33,202 nucleotides of DNA from Calditrichota bacterium (GCA_003854985.1 RQOG01000171.1:1-33202), one strand, 5' to 3'; shown: positions 8,875 to 17,694, counted from the stretch's first letter. The notes: generated by a model from the letters alone, not told the origin. Translations and numbers: made by a program.

Positions 8875-8908
8875 AAAAAAGCCTGTGAATATTAAGCAGG
8901 CTTTTTTT
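8875..8908. terminator. Bidirectional intrinsic terminator
   Basis: AAAAAGCCTG (8876-8885) pairs with CAGGCTTTTT (8897-8906) around an 11-base loop. T-runs lie on both sides, so it can end the giant gene on the plus strand and the convergent response-regulator gene on the minus strand. Confidence 0.85.
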
Positions 8909-8923
8909 ATTTATAGCAATTAA

Positions 8924-9292
8924 TCAGTTAATCCACTGCTGAACTTTGGATTTTAAAATGTGTAAATCGATGGGCTTTTTTAATACGTCTTTAACTCCAA
9001 TGCCTATAAGATCATCAAAGGAGTATTTCTCAACGTAACCGGTAATCATTATGATAGGAAATTTACAGTTCTTTTTTAGTACTTTTTTTGAAAATTTTAT
9101 GCCATCCATGACCGGCATCTGAATATCCACGATGGCTGCGTCCGGTTTATTGGAATTAAATGTATCCAGGGCATTCTGTCCGTCTTCGGCTACAAGAACT
9201 TCATAACCCTGCATTTTAAAAAAATCTCTTAATATTTCACGGACATCCCGCTCGTCATCGACGATTAATATTTGTTTCATCTCATTTATCAT
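8924..9292 (-). CDS. Single-domain response regulator (CheY-like receiver)
   Basis: A 122-residue receiver domain without an output domain. The acidic pocket D12-D13 (IVDDERD), phosphoacceptor D56 (IVDIQMP), T84 (MITGY) and K106 (LKKP) are all present, so it should accept phosphate from a histidine kinase and act through protein contact. I start it at the ATG giving MINEMKQ; an in-frame upstream ATG (9340) would add 16 cysteine- and lysine-rich residues unlike the fold, and the ATG at 9280 (MKQ) is equally possible. An AGGA lies about 14 bases before the chosen ATG. No partner kinase is in the window. Confidence 0.88.
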   Translation of the reverse strand: MINEMKQILIVDDERDVREILRDFFKMQGYEVLVAEDGQNALDTFNSNKPDAAIVDIQMPVMDGIKFSKKVLKKNCKFPIIMITGYVEKYSFDDLIGIGVKDVLKKPIDLHILKSKVQQWIN

Positions 9293-9505
9293 TATATCAA
9301 TTTTTTTCCTGCATAATAATCGACACATATTGCCGATCATTAAGGTGATTAACGCATAAATGCATTATAAAATTCTGAATCCGTATTTCAGCATCGAAAA
9401 ACCCTATAATTTCGGCAATATAAATAGTTTTATCGAATTTACAAATAGAAATTTAGATTTGCCTGTATTTACCTGAATATTGTAGATTTTTAACACAGGT
9501 TATCT

Positions 9506-10456
9506 ATGAAATTAAAAATGAATTCATCATTTCTGATCGGACATTATACAAACGCTGCACAGGGAACAGGCTGTACGGTAATCCTACCCCCGGAAAATAA
9601 CATCACATCAGCTTCCGTGAAGGGCGCATCTCCGGGAACAAGGGAAATCGCCCTGTTAGCCCCGGATAAAAAAATTAGCTCGGTTCATGCTATCTTACTG
9701 ACAGGCGGCAGCGCTTTCGGGTTACATGCAGCGCAAGGTATCATGGAAATTTTACACAGCCGGGGTATCGGTTATCAGACGGATTATGGCATTGTGCCTA
9801 TTGTGCCTGCGGCGGTTATTTTTGATAAAAATGTAGGCGATGCTTCGGCATATCCGGCTATTGAAGAAGCCAAAATCGCCTTAAAAAATGCGAAGGAAAA
9901 CAACAGGATTTCCGGTAATGTCGGCGCCGGAACCGGGGCTACGGTTGGCAAATGGCGTGGTTTGAACTATGCCATGAAGGGCGGTTTGGGCGTGGCGCAT
10001 ATTATATCCGGCAAATTAGAGATAACCGCTCTTTCTGTTGTTAATGCGGTGGGTGATATTTACGATAGGAATCATAATATTATTGCCGGCGCTATTAATG
10101 AGCAGGATATTTTTTTCGCCGATTTAAAGCCATTCCATGAAACTCAAAAGCCAAAAGTCGGGATGGCTGAAAACACCGTTCTTTGCGCCGTTATGATAAA
10201 TGCCAAAATCTCCAAAACACAGGCGGCTTATCTGGCTGAAAGGGTACATTTTGGTATTTCCCGCCGTATTGAGCCATCCCACACCAGCTATGACGGCGAT
10301 GTGGCTTTTGTTATTTCCCACCCTGAAATAGATTATGACCTCGATTTATTGGCAAGTTCTATGATCGATACGGTAGAATCATCGGTGATTAACGCCGTTA
10401 TAACCGCTGAAACCGCTTACGGAATAAGAAGCTACAAGGAAATATTCTCCAAATGA
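9506..10456 (+). CDS. P1/S58-family self-processing peptidase (DmpA/BapA-like)
   Basis: A 316-residue protein of the DmpA/BapA family, N-terminal-nucleophile aminopeptidases that cleave themselves into two subunits. Visible blocks are LLTGGSAFGL (64-73), the glycine-rich GNVGAGTGATVGKWRG segment (137-152), GGLG, and AENTVLCAV (221-229). N223-T224 is the expected autocleavage site and T224 the catalytic nucleophile. The substrate is probably an amino-terminal residue of small peptides, amides or beta-peptides, but cannot be specified. There is no signal peptide. AGG six bases upstream supports the first ATG. The stop overlaps the next start (ATGA), so the membrane protein downstream is translationally coupled. 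Confidence 0.88.
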   Translation: MKLKMNSSFLIGHYTNAAQGTGCTVILPPENNITSASVKGASPGTREIALLAPDKKISSVHAILLTGGSAFGLHAAQGIMEILHSRGIGYQTDYGIVPIVPAAVIFDKNVGDASAYPAIEEAKIALKNAKENNRISGNVGAGTGATVGKWRGLNYAMKGGLGVAHIISGKLEITALSVVNAVGDIYDRNHNIIAGAINEQDIFFADLKPFHETQKPKVGMAENTVLCAVMINAKISKTQAAYLAERVHFGISRRIEPSHTSYDGDVAFVISHPEIDYDLDLLASSMIDTVESSVINAVITAETAYGIRSYKEIFSK

Positions 10457-11049
10457 TAGAAAACATATTGAACATACTGAGTATTATTCATATTAAAATT
10501 TTTTTGATTAGTATCCTGTTTTTTATTATCGGTTATGCGGCGGCCCCCACCGCTTACTATAAAGAAATCCGATTTCTTACGGCTTACCCGTTATGGGTTG
10601 CAAAAAAGATGGAAGCCTGGGCAAAAAAGAAATGGCATCCGGCTTTGTTGTTCTTGTTTTTATTCAGCATGAATTCAATTTCTTTACTGCTGAATTTCTT
10701 CTCTGGATATGTGCCGGGTTTACCCGTTATATTCGCCATCTGGACCGGTCTAAATATTGGCCTGATTACTTACCATACTCTGAAAGGCCAATATTATTTT
10801 GTCAGCCTGGCAAATCCGGTAGCCTTGTTTGAACTACCTGCCGCTTTCATTTCTTTTACCGCGGCCATACAATTCAATATTTCCTACTTCTTCCCGGACC
10901 TGTTTTCACTGCCGCAGGTTTCGTTTTCCGGTTATATGACGCTTTATTATTTTATCACTCTACCTTTGCTGGTAATTTCGGGAATAATCGAAACAATTCT
11001 AATCATATTCTCGCAGAAATTTGAAGATTTTGATGATAATAATTTATAA
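10453..11049 (+). CDS. SpoIIM-like integral membrane protein
   Basis: A 198-residue polytopic membrane protein with an N-terminal TM (about 12-32), a long hydrophobic block at about 64-108 that could hold two TMs, one at about 118-138 and one near the C terminus (about 158-186). The segment ANPVALFELPAAFISF resembles the conserved HG-x-x-ELPA block of stage II sporulation protein M relatives, which occur widely in non-sporulating bacteria. The function of those relatives is not established. It overlaps the peptidase gene by four bases, so the two products are probably made together. The family call rests on that one motif plus topology. Confidence 0.6.
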   Translation: MIENILNILSIIHIKIFLISILFFIIGYAAAPTAYYKEIRFLTAYPLWVAKKMEAWAKKKWHPALLFLFLFSMNSISLLLNFFSGYVPGLPVIFAIWTGLNIGLITYHTLKGQYYFVSLANPVALFELPAAFISFTAAIQFNISYFFPDLFSLPQVSFSGYMTLYYFITLPLLVISGIIETILIIFSQKFEDFDDNNL

Positions 11050-11106
11050 TTAATCCTATGATTTTTTATCACGATTTTTCTGTTTTAACCCAAAAATAGA
11101 ATAATT

Positions 11107-11134
11107 TTGTTCTCATACTTACCTGCCTTATATT
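11107..11134 (+). promoter_or_regulatory. Candidate promoter for the DUF1893 gene
   Basis: TTGTTC (11107-11112) and TATATT (11129-11134) are separated by 16 bases. The leader to the ATG at 11165 would be about 24 bases. The TATATT box matches that at 1500-1505. Confidence 0.45.
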
Positions 11135-11164
11135 CGGCGAAATAAATAATTGAAACGGACTGCA

Positions 11165-11542
11165 ATGGAACATTCTCTGATGGTGTATCACAAACAGGAA
11201 ATCATTTTCCAGAGCGATGGTAAATGGCTTTATCCGCTATTGGAATTAACAGATTTTTTGGGAAGAAACCGGTTCAATCCAAAGGATATAACCGTGCATG
11301 ATAAAATTATCGGCAGAGCCGCCGCGTTGCTGATAGCTCGTTTAAAAACAGGTAAAGTGATCGCTGAAAACCTGAGTATCGCCGGCCAGTCTGCTCTGGA
11401 ATATTTCCGTATTCCATATACTTATAAAACATTGCTGAATCATATTACCTGCCAGACGGAGAAAATGCTTTTACATGAGCTTGATCCCGAAAAAGCCTAT
11501 CAATTAATCAGAGATCGTGTCAAAAACAATCCCATTGTTTAG
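11165..11542 (+). CDS. DUF1893 family protein
   Basis: A 125-residue cytoplasmic protein. The opening HSLMVYHKQEIIFQS, the central DKIIGRAAALL (46-56) and the late ALEYFRIPYTYKTLLNHI segment fit DUF1893, a small family that often pairs such a conserved lysine/glycine helix with cysteines. The function of the family is unknown. A TTG at 11150 in the same frame would add five residues, but ATG 11165 fits the promoter and a weak GGA seven bases upstream. It is flanked by gaps of over 100 bases on both sides and looks monocistronic. Confidence 0.7.
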   Translation: MEHSLMVYHKQEIIFQSDGKWLYPLLELTDFLGRNRFNPKDITVHDKIIGRAAALLIARLKTGKVIAENLSIAGQSALEYFRIPYTYKTLLNHITCQTEKMLLHELDPEKAYQLIRDRVKNNPIV

Positions 11543-11685
11543 TTTATGATTCTTTAATAAAGTAATTTCGATAATTTGTTTTAATATTTTTCATAATAAG
11601 CCGAATCTTTCAATGCAATAATTATCTGATTTTGTGATGATGTGTTTCGCATGCATTAAGAAATCTTTGCGATAAATCACAAGAC

Positions 11686-11715
11686 TTGATTTGTACAGCG
11701 ATAAATTCGTACACT
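11686..11715 (+). promoter_or_regulatory. Candidate promoter for the Ig-repeat lipoprotein
   Basis: TTGATT (11686-11691) and TACACT (11710-11715) are separated by 18 bases, the same spacing as the promoter at 1476-1505. It lies about 35 bases before the ATG at 11750. Confidence 0.45.
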
Positions 11716-11749
11716 AAGTCAAACAATGGTTATTTTCCGGAGTGTCTTT

Positions 11750-12700
11750 ATGAAAAAAATAGCAGGTATTTTAATTTTGTTATCCTTTATAATTTCCACT
11801 TGCGATCTGCCTGATGCCAGAGATGTTACGCCACCGCTGATGCGAATTATATATCCTAATGAAGGAGCGGTAGTTTCGGATAATATTAATATTATAATAA
11901 ATGCCACGGATGATGATGAAATTCAAACAGTCTGGTGTTACGTTGACGGCGTCAAAATAGGAGAAAGTACAAGTATTCCTTATTCAATCCTTTTCGATAT
12001 TACGGAATGGGAACGAAAGATAACCCATGTGGTTCAGGCAATGGCCATCGATAAAACAGGTAATACCGGGAATTCTGATCCTGTGAATTTTATCATTGCT
12101 GAATCACCGGATTTTGAACCGCCTACCGTCACTATTATGAATCCGCAAACCGGGCAGACCGTGGAAAACACTGTGCGTATCTTAGCCCATGCCGATGATG
12201 ATCGCTCTATTCAAAATGTGGCCTTTTTTATTGACGGCGATTCCGTACATAATACCTATACCTATCCGTATACGTATGACTGGGTAACTTCAAGCTACTC
12301 GGATTCCACACAGCATACGATCTTTGCCAAGGCTTATGACAGCGGAGGAAATTCAGCGGTTTCTCCTGTTGTTTCCGTTACCGTATATCCGAGATCGGGC
12401 CCTGCCGGCGATGCAACTCCTCCGACTGCTTTAATTTTATACCCTGCGGGGACGATAACTACGATTACCGGTGAAATTACCGTATCCGTGGATATTCAGG
12501 ATGCTTCAGCAATATCAAAGGCTGAGTTCTTTGTGGATGGAATTTCAACCAGAGAACAAGCTAATCCGCATATACCCTGGACCTTTACCTGGGATACTTC
12601 TTCCAAAGCAGACGGCCTGCCGCATACACTTTTTGTAAAAGCGACCGACGCCGCCGGAAATATAGGTTCTACCGCATTAATAACGGTAACGATTAATTAA
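11750..12700 (+). CDS. Putative lipoprotein with three tandem Ig-like domains
   Basis: A 316-residue exported protein. I place the start at ATG 11750, because GGAG lies seven bases before it and it opens directly into a signal peptide; the ATG at 11726 lacks these. The signal ends FIISTC with C18 as possible lipidation site, although Thr at -1 is unusual for a lipobox. Three copies of a roughly 90-residue domain follow (about 27-117, 123-213, 222-316). Each opens with PP and an I/L-YP or MNP strand, has a central F/Y-V/I-DG, then HT or HVVQA, and ends A-x-D-x-x-GN. These are Ig-like surface adhesion folds. The likely place is the outer membrane or cell surface. The gene ends one base from the stop of the convergent nuclease gene. 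Confidence 0.8.
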   Translation: MKKIAGILILLSFIISTCDLPDARDVTPPLMRIIYPNEGAVVSDNINIIINATDDDEIQTVWCYVDGVKIGESTSIPYSILFDITEWERKITHVVQAMAIDKTGNTGNSDPVNFIIAESPDFEPPTVTIMNPQTGQTVENTVRILAHADDDRSIQNVAFFIDGDSVHNTYTYPYTYDWVTSSYSDSTQHTIFAKAYDSGGNSAVSPVVSVTVYPRSGPAGDATPPTALILYPAGTITTITGEITVSVDIQDASAISKAEFFVDGISTREQANPHIPWTFTWDTSSKADGLPHTLFVKATDAAGNIGSTALITVTIN

Positions 12701-12701
12701 A

Positions 12702-13646
12702 TCAATCATTATCTGCCGCTGCCCGGAATGATCCGAAAACCGGGCAGTGGTCAGATATCAATTCATAGTATGCCGGAATTTCGTCGTCGCTGTATTCCAA
12801 TTTACCTTCACTGCACATACCCCCTAAAATTATGGATTCAGGTACATATTCTTCACGAACGCTGTTTGATATGAATATGTGATCGATAAGCGATCCTTCA
12901 ATCCGGTTAACGCCATAATCCGGTTGCCAGTAATTGGAAAAGCCGCTGTCTGCTATTTCGGAAGTGGCCCAGAAAAAATTCAGGCTGTCTATAACAGGCA
13001 TAAACTCATCAACGCGCAGTTTGGATACATTGTTAAAGTCGCCCATCAGAATAATATCCTGATCTCCGTATTTTTCAGGAATTTCTTTCAATATACCGCT
13101 TAGTACTTCCCATTGCTGTTTTCGCAGGTTCCATCCACCGGGAGCCGCCTTTAGGTGAACAATAATGGCATGAAAGTCAAAGCCGCTGTCTTTATATTTA
13201 AAACAAGCCCGAAATGCAGGCCGCAGCCAGGAATCAGGATCTATCATAATACTGGCGTAAATTTCCGGTTGGCCGATTAGGCTGAGAACGGAAGAATCAT
13301 ACAGAAAACCCACACTTTGTGAACCATTTCCCGGCGCATAAATAACCTTAAACTGCCGTCCTAACCGCAGTTGGGCTTCTTTTTCCAACACAAAAGGATC
13401 AACAATTTCCACCACGCCTAACAATTCAATATCCAATTCTTTCAAAAGTGAAAAAAGAGCATCCATATTGGTGGCTTTTCCCGTAGGAGGAACGCGCAAA
13501 TTAATATCGTATTGTTTCATAAGTTCACCGTCATCTTTGCATGGAAACCATTCGATATTAAAACTACCCACCTGAATAAGAGAATCATTTTGTGCATAAA
13601 GCGGCAAAACCGCCAGCGCTGATAATAATAGAACTAACCATTTCAT
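12702..13646 (-). CDS. Secreted endonuclease/exonuclease/phosphatase (EEP) family protein
   Basis: A 314-residue protein with a signal peptide cleaved around LYA-Q (after residue 18). The EEP catalytic landmarks are all visible: SFNIEW (N30), the metal-binding glutamate E80 (VVEI), H164 (VHLKA), GDFN (D203, N205), LIDH (D255) and the closing SDH (D299, H300). Members cleave phosphodiesters in nucleic acids or phospholipids; export suggests extracellular DNA or lipid as target, but that is inference. It is the last gene of a minus-strand cluster, seven bases after the preceding stop, and ends tail-to-tail with the Ig-repeat lipoprotein gene. Confidence 0.9.
   Translation of the reverse strand: MKWLVLLLSALAVLPLYAQNDSLIQVGSFNIEWFPCKDDGELMKQYDINLRVPPTGKATNMDALFSLLKELDIELLGVVEIVDPFVLEKEAQLRLGRQFKVIYAPGNGSQSVGFLYDSSVLSLIGQPEIYASIMIDPDSWLRPAFRACFKYKDSGFDFHAIIVHLKAAPGGWNLRKQQWEVLSGILKEIPEKYGDQDIILMGDFNNVSKLRVDEFMPVIDSLNFFWATSEIADSGFSNYWQPDYGVNRIEGSLIDHIFISNSVREEYVPESIILGGMCSEGKLEYSDDEIPAYYELISDHCPVFGSFRAAADND
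12716..12750. other. Strong hairpin inside the 3' end of the nuclease gene
   Basis: CCGCTGCCCGG (12716-12726) pairs with CCGGGCAGTGG (12740-12750), 11 pairs with one G-U, around a 13-base loop. It lies at the tail-to-tail junction of two convergent genes, whose stop codons are one base apart. There is no T-run, so it is not a standard terminator, but it could shield both mRNA ends. Confidence 0.4.
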
Positions 13647-13653
13647 TATAAAT

Positions 13654-14181
13654 TCACTCCGGTTTGGATCCTGATTGATCAGATTTTTTCAGTACATACA
13701 GATATTTGATTATATTTTCGAGTTTTTCAGGTATTGATTTATTCTCAGCGGATTTAATCTGCAGATTATAAATATGATCATAAGGCCCGGAAACCAGATT
13801 GATTTTGATTAAGGCTCCGCTGAATGCCGTTATATAAGAGCATATCTTATCAGGAATAAGATTCAAATCAATAACCATATCAAAGTTGCCGTCTCTTACC
13901 TGATCCAGATAATGAACGTGAGGCACGCCCAGCCAGTTACAATCGCTTTTCCTTAAACCGCTGATATCAAACGTGGAAATGTTGATTCCCGGAAAGGCTG
14001 AATATAAACGGGATGGAAACTCGTGAATAAATTTTTCGGTATGCTGCGGTAAAATGATTAAAGCATTTTTCAAATTATTAATCAATGCCGGAAAATTATA
14101 AGCATCCGTTTTATCGGTAATTAGTTTCAGGCGAACTTCCAGATATTTTTCAAGAATTATTTTTTTAATTTTATCGATCAA
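13654..14181 (-). CDS. Uncharacterised protein resembling the N-terminal domain of GT9 glycosyltransferases
   Basis: A 175-residue protein with a TTG start, overlapping rarA by 11 bases. AGGAAAGG just upstream of the TTG, inside rarA, supports this start. Segments such as ALIILPQHTE, the strand FDMVIDLN and the helix SYITAFSGALIKINL resemble the first Rossmann-like half of ADP-heptose-type glycosyltransferases, where a 'D-hydrophobic-N' strand is followed by a sugar-acceptor helix. The second nucleotide-sugar-binding half is missing; full GT9 enzymes are about 330-350 residues. It may be a degenerate or single-domain relative, similar to small proteins of Bacteroidota. It is translationally coupled to rarA. 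Function unknown. Confidence 0.55.
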   Translation of the reverse strand: MIDKIKKIILEKYLEVRLKLITDKTDAYNFPALINNLKNALIILPQHTEKFIHEFPSRLYSAFPGINISTFDISGLRKSDCNWLGVPHVHYLDQVRDGNFDMVIDLNLIPDKICSYITAFSGALIKINLVSGPYDHIYNLQIKSAENKSIPEKLENIIKYLYVLKKSDQSGSKPE

Positions 14182-15511
14182 TTGCCTTTCCTTTACGTTT
14201 TGGCCAATGTTCGTTTAAATATTGTTTAAGTTTGATTTCCCGGCCAAGCATGCCCGGGAGGTAAAATTCCTTGTCTTTCAGATTATCGGGTAAGTAATCC
14301 TGCCGGACAAAGTGGCCTGAGAAATCGTGGGGATATTTATAACCTGCGCCATATTTGAGTTCTTTCATAAGTTTTGTCGGGGCATTTCTCAAATGTTTCG
14401 GAACCGCCTGCATGGAACCGCTTTTAATCTCATTCATCGCCTCTTCAATGGCCAGATAAGCGGAATTGCTTTTGGGTACCGAAGCCAGATAGGTAACAAC
14501 CTGCGCCAGAACTATCCTGGCTTCAGGCATTCCGATATTTTTAACCGCATCAAATCCGGCATTAGCGAGCGTAAGCGCATAGGGTTCCGCATTCCCAACA
14601 TCTTCGGCAGCAAGAACGATCAGCCGCCGGGCTATAAACACAGGATCTTCTCCGGCATCCAGCATACGCGCCAGCCAGTAAACAGCCGCATCCGGATCGC
14701 TTCCACGTACACTTTTAATAAAAGCGGAAATAACATCATAGTGATATTCTCCGTTTTTATCATAATACAACTTTTTTTGATCCAAAACCTGTTTTATTAA
14801 AGATTCGTCAATTTCAATTTCTTCTTTCTGCTTATCAACCAGGTTAAAAGCTAGCTCAAGCAGATTCAACATACGTCTGGCATCGCCTCCGCTGTAATAT
14901 TTCAGGGCATCACGGCAGTTCAGTTTAAAGGAGTATTTACTGAGAATAACATCCGATTTAATGGCCCGGTCTATAATACGATCAAGATCATCGCTTGTCA
15001 GTTCTTCCAACTGGAAAACCTGGCAGCGGGACAGTAAAGGCGAAATAACTTCGAAAGACGGATTTTCAGTGGTCGCGCCAATCAGGGTTATTGTTCCGTT
15101 CTCTACAGCGTGCAAGAGAGCGTCCTGCTGCGCTTTATTAAACCGATGGATTTCGTCAATAAACAAGATCGTTTTTTGCTGATTGTATTTAAGTAACTTA
15201 GCGGCTTCCTGAATAATTTGTTTTACTTCCTTAATGCCGGAAGAAACAGCGGAAATGCTTTCCAGTTTAGCGTCTATTTCTGCCGCCAGAACCCTGGCTA
15301 AGGTAGTTTTTCCCACGCCCGGCGGTCCCCATAAAATTATGGAAGGCAGGAATTTTGATCTTATATGCCGGCGCAGCATCGAACCAGGCCCGATCAGGTT
15401 TTTATGACCAATAACATCAGCAAGCGAAAGAGGCCGGCATCGTTCGGCAAGAGGACGGCTAACGCTGGAAAGATTATTATAATCAAAAATATCCTGATCT
15501 TTATCCGTCAT
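14171..15511 (-). CDS. rarA: Replication-associated recombination protein RarA (MgsA), AAA+ ATPase
   Basis: RarA/MgsA is a clamp-loader-like AAA+ ATPase that acts at stalled replication forks. The 446-residue length is typical. Visible are RPLAERCRP near the N terminus, Walker A GPPGVGKTT (62-70), Walker B LFIDEIHRF (116-124), sensor 1 GATTENPSF, an SRCQVF arginine-finger region and the sensor 2 GGDARRMLN. The C-terminal half contains the tetramerisation block with ARRLIVLAAEDVG and LANAG. It starts 11 bases after the stop of the PEGA gene, and its own stop lies inside the next gene, so it is in the middle of a transcription unit. Confidence 0.96.
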   Translation of the reverse strand: MTDKDQDIFDYNNLSSVSRPLAERCRPLSLADVIGHKNLIGPGSMLRRHIRSKFLPSIILWGPPGVGKTTLARVLAAEIDAKLESISAVSSGIKEVKQIIQEAAKLLKYNQQKTILFIDEIHRFNKAQQDALLHAVENGTITLIGATTENPSFEVISPLLSRCQVFQLEELTSDDLDRIIDRAIKSDVILSKYSFKLNCRDALKYYSGGDARRMLNLLELAFNLVDKQKEEIEIDESLIKQVLDQKKLYYDKNGEYHYDVISAFIKSVRGSDPDAAVYWLARMLDAGEDPVFIARRLIVLAAEDVGNAEPYALTLANAGFDAVKNIGMPEARIVLAQVVTYLASVPKSNSAYLAIEEAMNEIKSGSMQAVPKHLRNAPTKLMKELKYGAGYKYPHDFSGHFVRQDYLPDNLKDKEFYLPGMLGREIKLKQYLNEHWPKRKGKAIDR

Positions 15512-15522
15512 AAATACAATCC

Positions 15523-17694
15523 CTACTCAATGACGATTTTCCATAAAGCAAAATAAGCGGAAGCCTCATTTGCCGCAGAAATTAAAATTCTGTTATATCC
15601 CTTTTTTAATAAATTATTGATCATATATTCATCAAACCGGTTTTCTCCGGCCTGTGGAAGCGAAAAGGCCGGAACGGCGTTGTTCCTGAACGGCGTATTA
15701 TTAATAGTAATCATATAAGAAGACTTACCATCTAACACTAATGGATAATCGGAGTCCGTACCGTATGCATACATTTTAAGATAAATTCTGTCTGAAAGAT
15801 CTACATTATCGGGAATACTGAAGGTCAGCATGATGGCGTCGGTTCCCCTCGGATTCCTGTATTCAAAGGCATATCCCATCCACCAGACGTTTCTGCTTAT
15901 TGGATCAATAATTCGAATATCCGGCCCGGTATCCGTGCTGTTTTTAAAATTACGGTCTTCGATAATATAACCGGTATTGATATAAGCCGTCGTATGGGCG
16001 GGTTTAATCCCATCCGGTGAAAATTCCAGCCGGAAGTTGCTTTTATAATCGAAAAAATACGTCTCCGGACCGGTTTCGGTTATTTCTATAGTACGGCTGC
16101 CCGGATTATCATAGTATTCCACATCTCCGAATGTAATCTCATGCGAGCCTAAAGGAAGTGATCCCTGAAAATTTCCGAATCCCACCCGGCGGCCATTAAT
16201 ATAAATCGTGCCTTCAACCGGCCTGGTTCGTATTTTTATTTGCCTGGTCGTGCTGCTAAGCGTAAAATCAGCCCGCGCAACTTTCTGATACTTATTAAGA
16301 TTAACAACCCTCTCTTCGGGATATATCCGATAACCGGCTTTTGATACGGAGATGATATGCCTGCCATAAGGAATTTTCTGTAAAACATAATCTGTTTGAA
16401 AGCCGGTTTCATGACCGTCCAGAAAAATTTCGGCGCGGGGAATATTGGAACGAACTTCAATGAGACCTATATCCGTAAGCGGATTAATCGTTGTTTTAGT
16501 GGTTACATGGGTTTTAGGGTACATTTCAAAATTCAGACGAATAGTATCATTTTCACTCAGTTTTAACGAATGCTGCTGCGGCTTGCTTAAATACCCTTCT
16601 TTTTCAACGATAATGGTATATTCGCCCGCAGATAAAAACAGCGAATCGCTATCGCGAAGATAGCCATTGAAATCAGTATTAATAAAAACACCCGCATCGT
16701 CAAAAGGCGCATTGATAATAACCAACGTTCCTTCTTTGACTTCTTTGTGGACAAAACGAAAAGATATGGTTGTCGTATCACCAGCGCCGACAGTAACTTC
16801 TCTGAAACGCGGCTCGCTTATGAATCCTGGAAGGATAACCGAAATATGGTGTGTACCCGCAGATATGGGAAACGCTCTGTCTGGCCTGAATCCGACACTT
16901 AATTTATGATCGACATACAGATTTCCCCTGCTCTCATTGAGCTTAACAACAATATATCCTTTAGGCATTTCCTTGTGATTAATTAAATCAAACAAATAGA
17001 TCGAACCCGTAACAAGCAGAATAAAAATAGCGCCGATTAAACTCCATTTTATAATCTTCTTTTTTAACGGAATAACCTCTTCATAAAACTCATCCTGATG
17101 TTCAAATTCATCCAAAGTCATCCATTTTTCTTCACCGACATGATTACGGTATTTTTTATAACCCGGTTTGGAGCTGTAAAATTTATCCTGTTCTTCGCGA
17201 AAAATTTTCGATTCCAGGAAATGTTTTGCCCGTTCCTCATTAGCCGCTTTCGCCTGGTTAAATTTCTCAATCCGGTCGGTTGTGTCTTTTTCAACCTCTT
17301 TCCGCAATTCTGCTTTTAAATCATCATAAATCGGATCATTAACCCAATCAGGTTTTACCGGTTTACGGAAAAAACTGATGATCTTGCTGAATCTGGATTC
17401 AGTGACCGGGAAAAACTCATAATCGTTTTCCATCTCCAGCGGAGTCAGCCAGCGAATCTCGCCCAAATAGTTTTCACATTTAATAAATTCAGGATGCGAG
17501 GCATAGATTTCTTCTTCAATCTGATTTCTAATGAATTTTCTGATATACTCCATTTGCAGCGTAACATCTTTTTCTACCGCTTTTTCATCTTTTGATGAAG
17601 AAGCCTTGCTGGGAATGGAATCACCATTTTCCAGATCCTGCCGGATTCTTTTCCTCATTTCCTCTTCGCCGGCTATTTTTTTCTTTTTATTCAT
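15523..17694 (-). CDS. Membrane-anchored protein with four PEGA domains and a duplicated cytosolic motif
   Basis: A 723-residue protein. The cytosolic N-terminal part (1-212) is charged and holds two copies of one roughly 35-residue motif, at 64-97 and 173-207: Y-x-S-x-P, then K, N-x-x-GE-x-x-W-x-T-x-x-E and a closing EF. One TM segment follows (about 214-236). The outside part has four PEGA-type beta domains (about 246-480): each has a short strand, a P or R-x-x-I/L-Y/F-hydrophobic-D/N element, a G-x-H/Y-x-I-x-V strand and GY. A C-terminal beta-rich domain of about 170 residues ends the protein. PEGA domains are thought to bind surface or wall structures. The ATG lacks a Shine-Dalgarno sequence and overlaps the stop of a possible 31-residue ORF. 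Confidence 0.8.
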   Translation of the reverse strand: MNKKKKIAGEEEMRKRIRQDLENGDSIPSKASSSKDEKAVEKDVTLQMEYIRKFIRNQIEEEIYASHPEFIKCENYLGEIRWLTPLEMENDYEFFPVTESRFSKIISFFRKPVKPDWVNDPIYDDLKAELRKEVEKDTTDRIEKFNQAKAANEERAKHFLESKIFREEQDKFYSSKPGYKKYRNHVGEEKWMTLDEFEHQDEFYEEVIPLKKKIIKWSLIGAIFILLVTGSIYLFDLINHKEMPKGYIVVKLNESRGNLYVDHKLSVGFRPDRAFPISAGTHHISVILPGFISEPRFREVTVGAGDTTTISFRFVHKEVKEGTLVIINAPFDDAGVFINTDFNGYLRDSDSLFLSAGEYTIIVEKEGYLSKPQQHSLKLSENDTIRLNFEMYPKTHVTTKTTINPLTDIGLIEVRSNIPRAEIFLDGHETGFQTDYVLQKIPYGRHIISVSKAGYRIYPEERVVNLNKYQKVARADFTLSSTTRQIKIRTRPVEGTIYINGRRVGFGNFQGSLPLGSHEITFGDVEYYDNPGSRTIEITETGPETYFFDYKSNFRLEFSPDGIKPAHTTAYINTGYIIEDRNFKNSTDTGPDIRIIDPISRNVWWMGYAFEYRNPRGTDAIMLTFSIPDNVDLSDRIYLKMYAYGTDSDYPLVLDGKSSYMITINNTPFRNNAVPAFSLPQAGENRFDEYMINNLLKKGYNRILISAANEASAYFALWKIVIE

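Noticed and set aside
9487..9501. Shared TTTTTAACACAGGTT upstream of two genes (also at 24241-24255)
   Set aside because: A 15-base match in AT-rich leaders, at different distances from the start codons (about 5 and 100 bases). Chance cannot be excluded and no symmetry is seen.
11671..11683. Half Rex-like site GATAAATCACAA upstream of the Ig lipoprotein
   Set aside because: Only one arm fits; the other arm (TTTGCGA) differs from TTGTGAA and the spacing is wrong.
13654..14181. Complete GT9 heptosyltransferase
   Set aside because: The product is about half the family length and lacks the donor-binding half, so only a resemblance is claimed.
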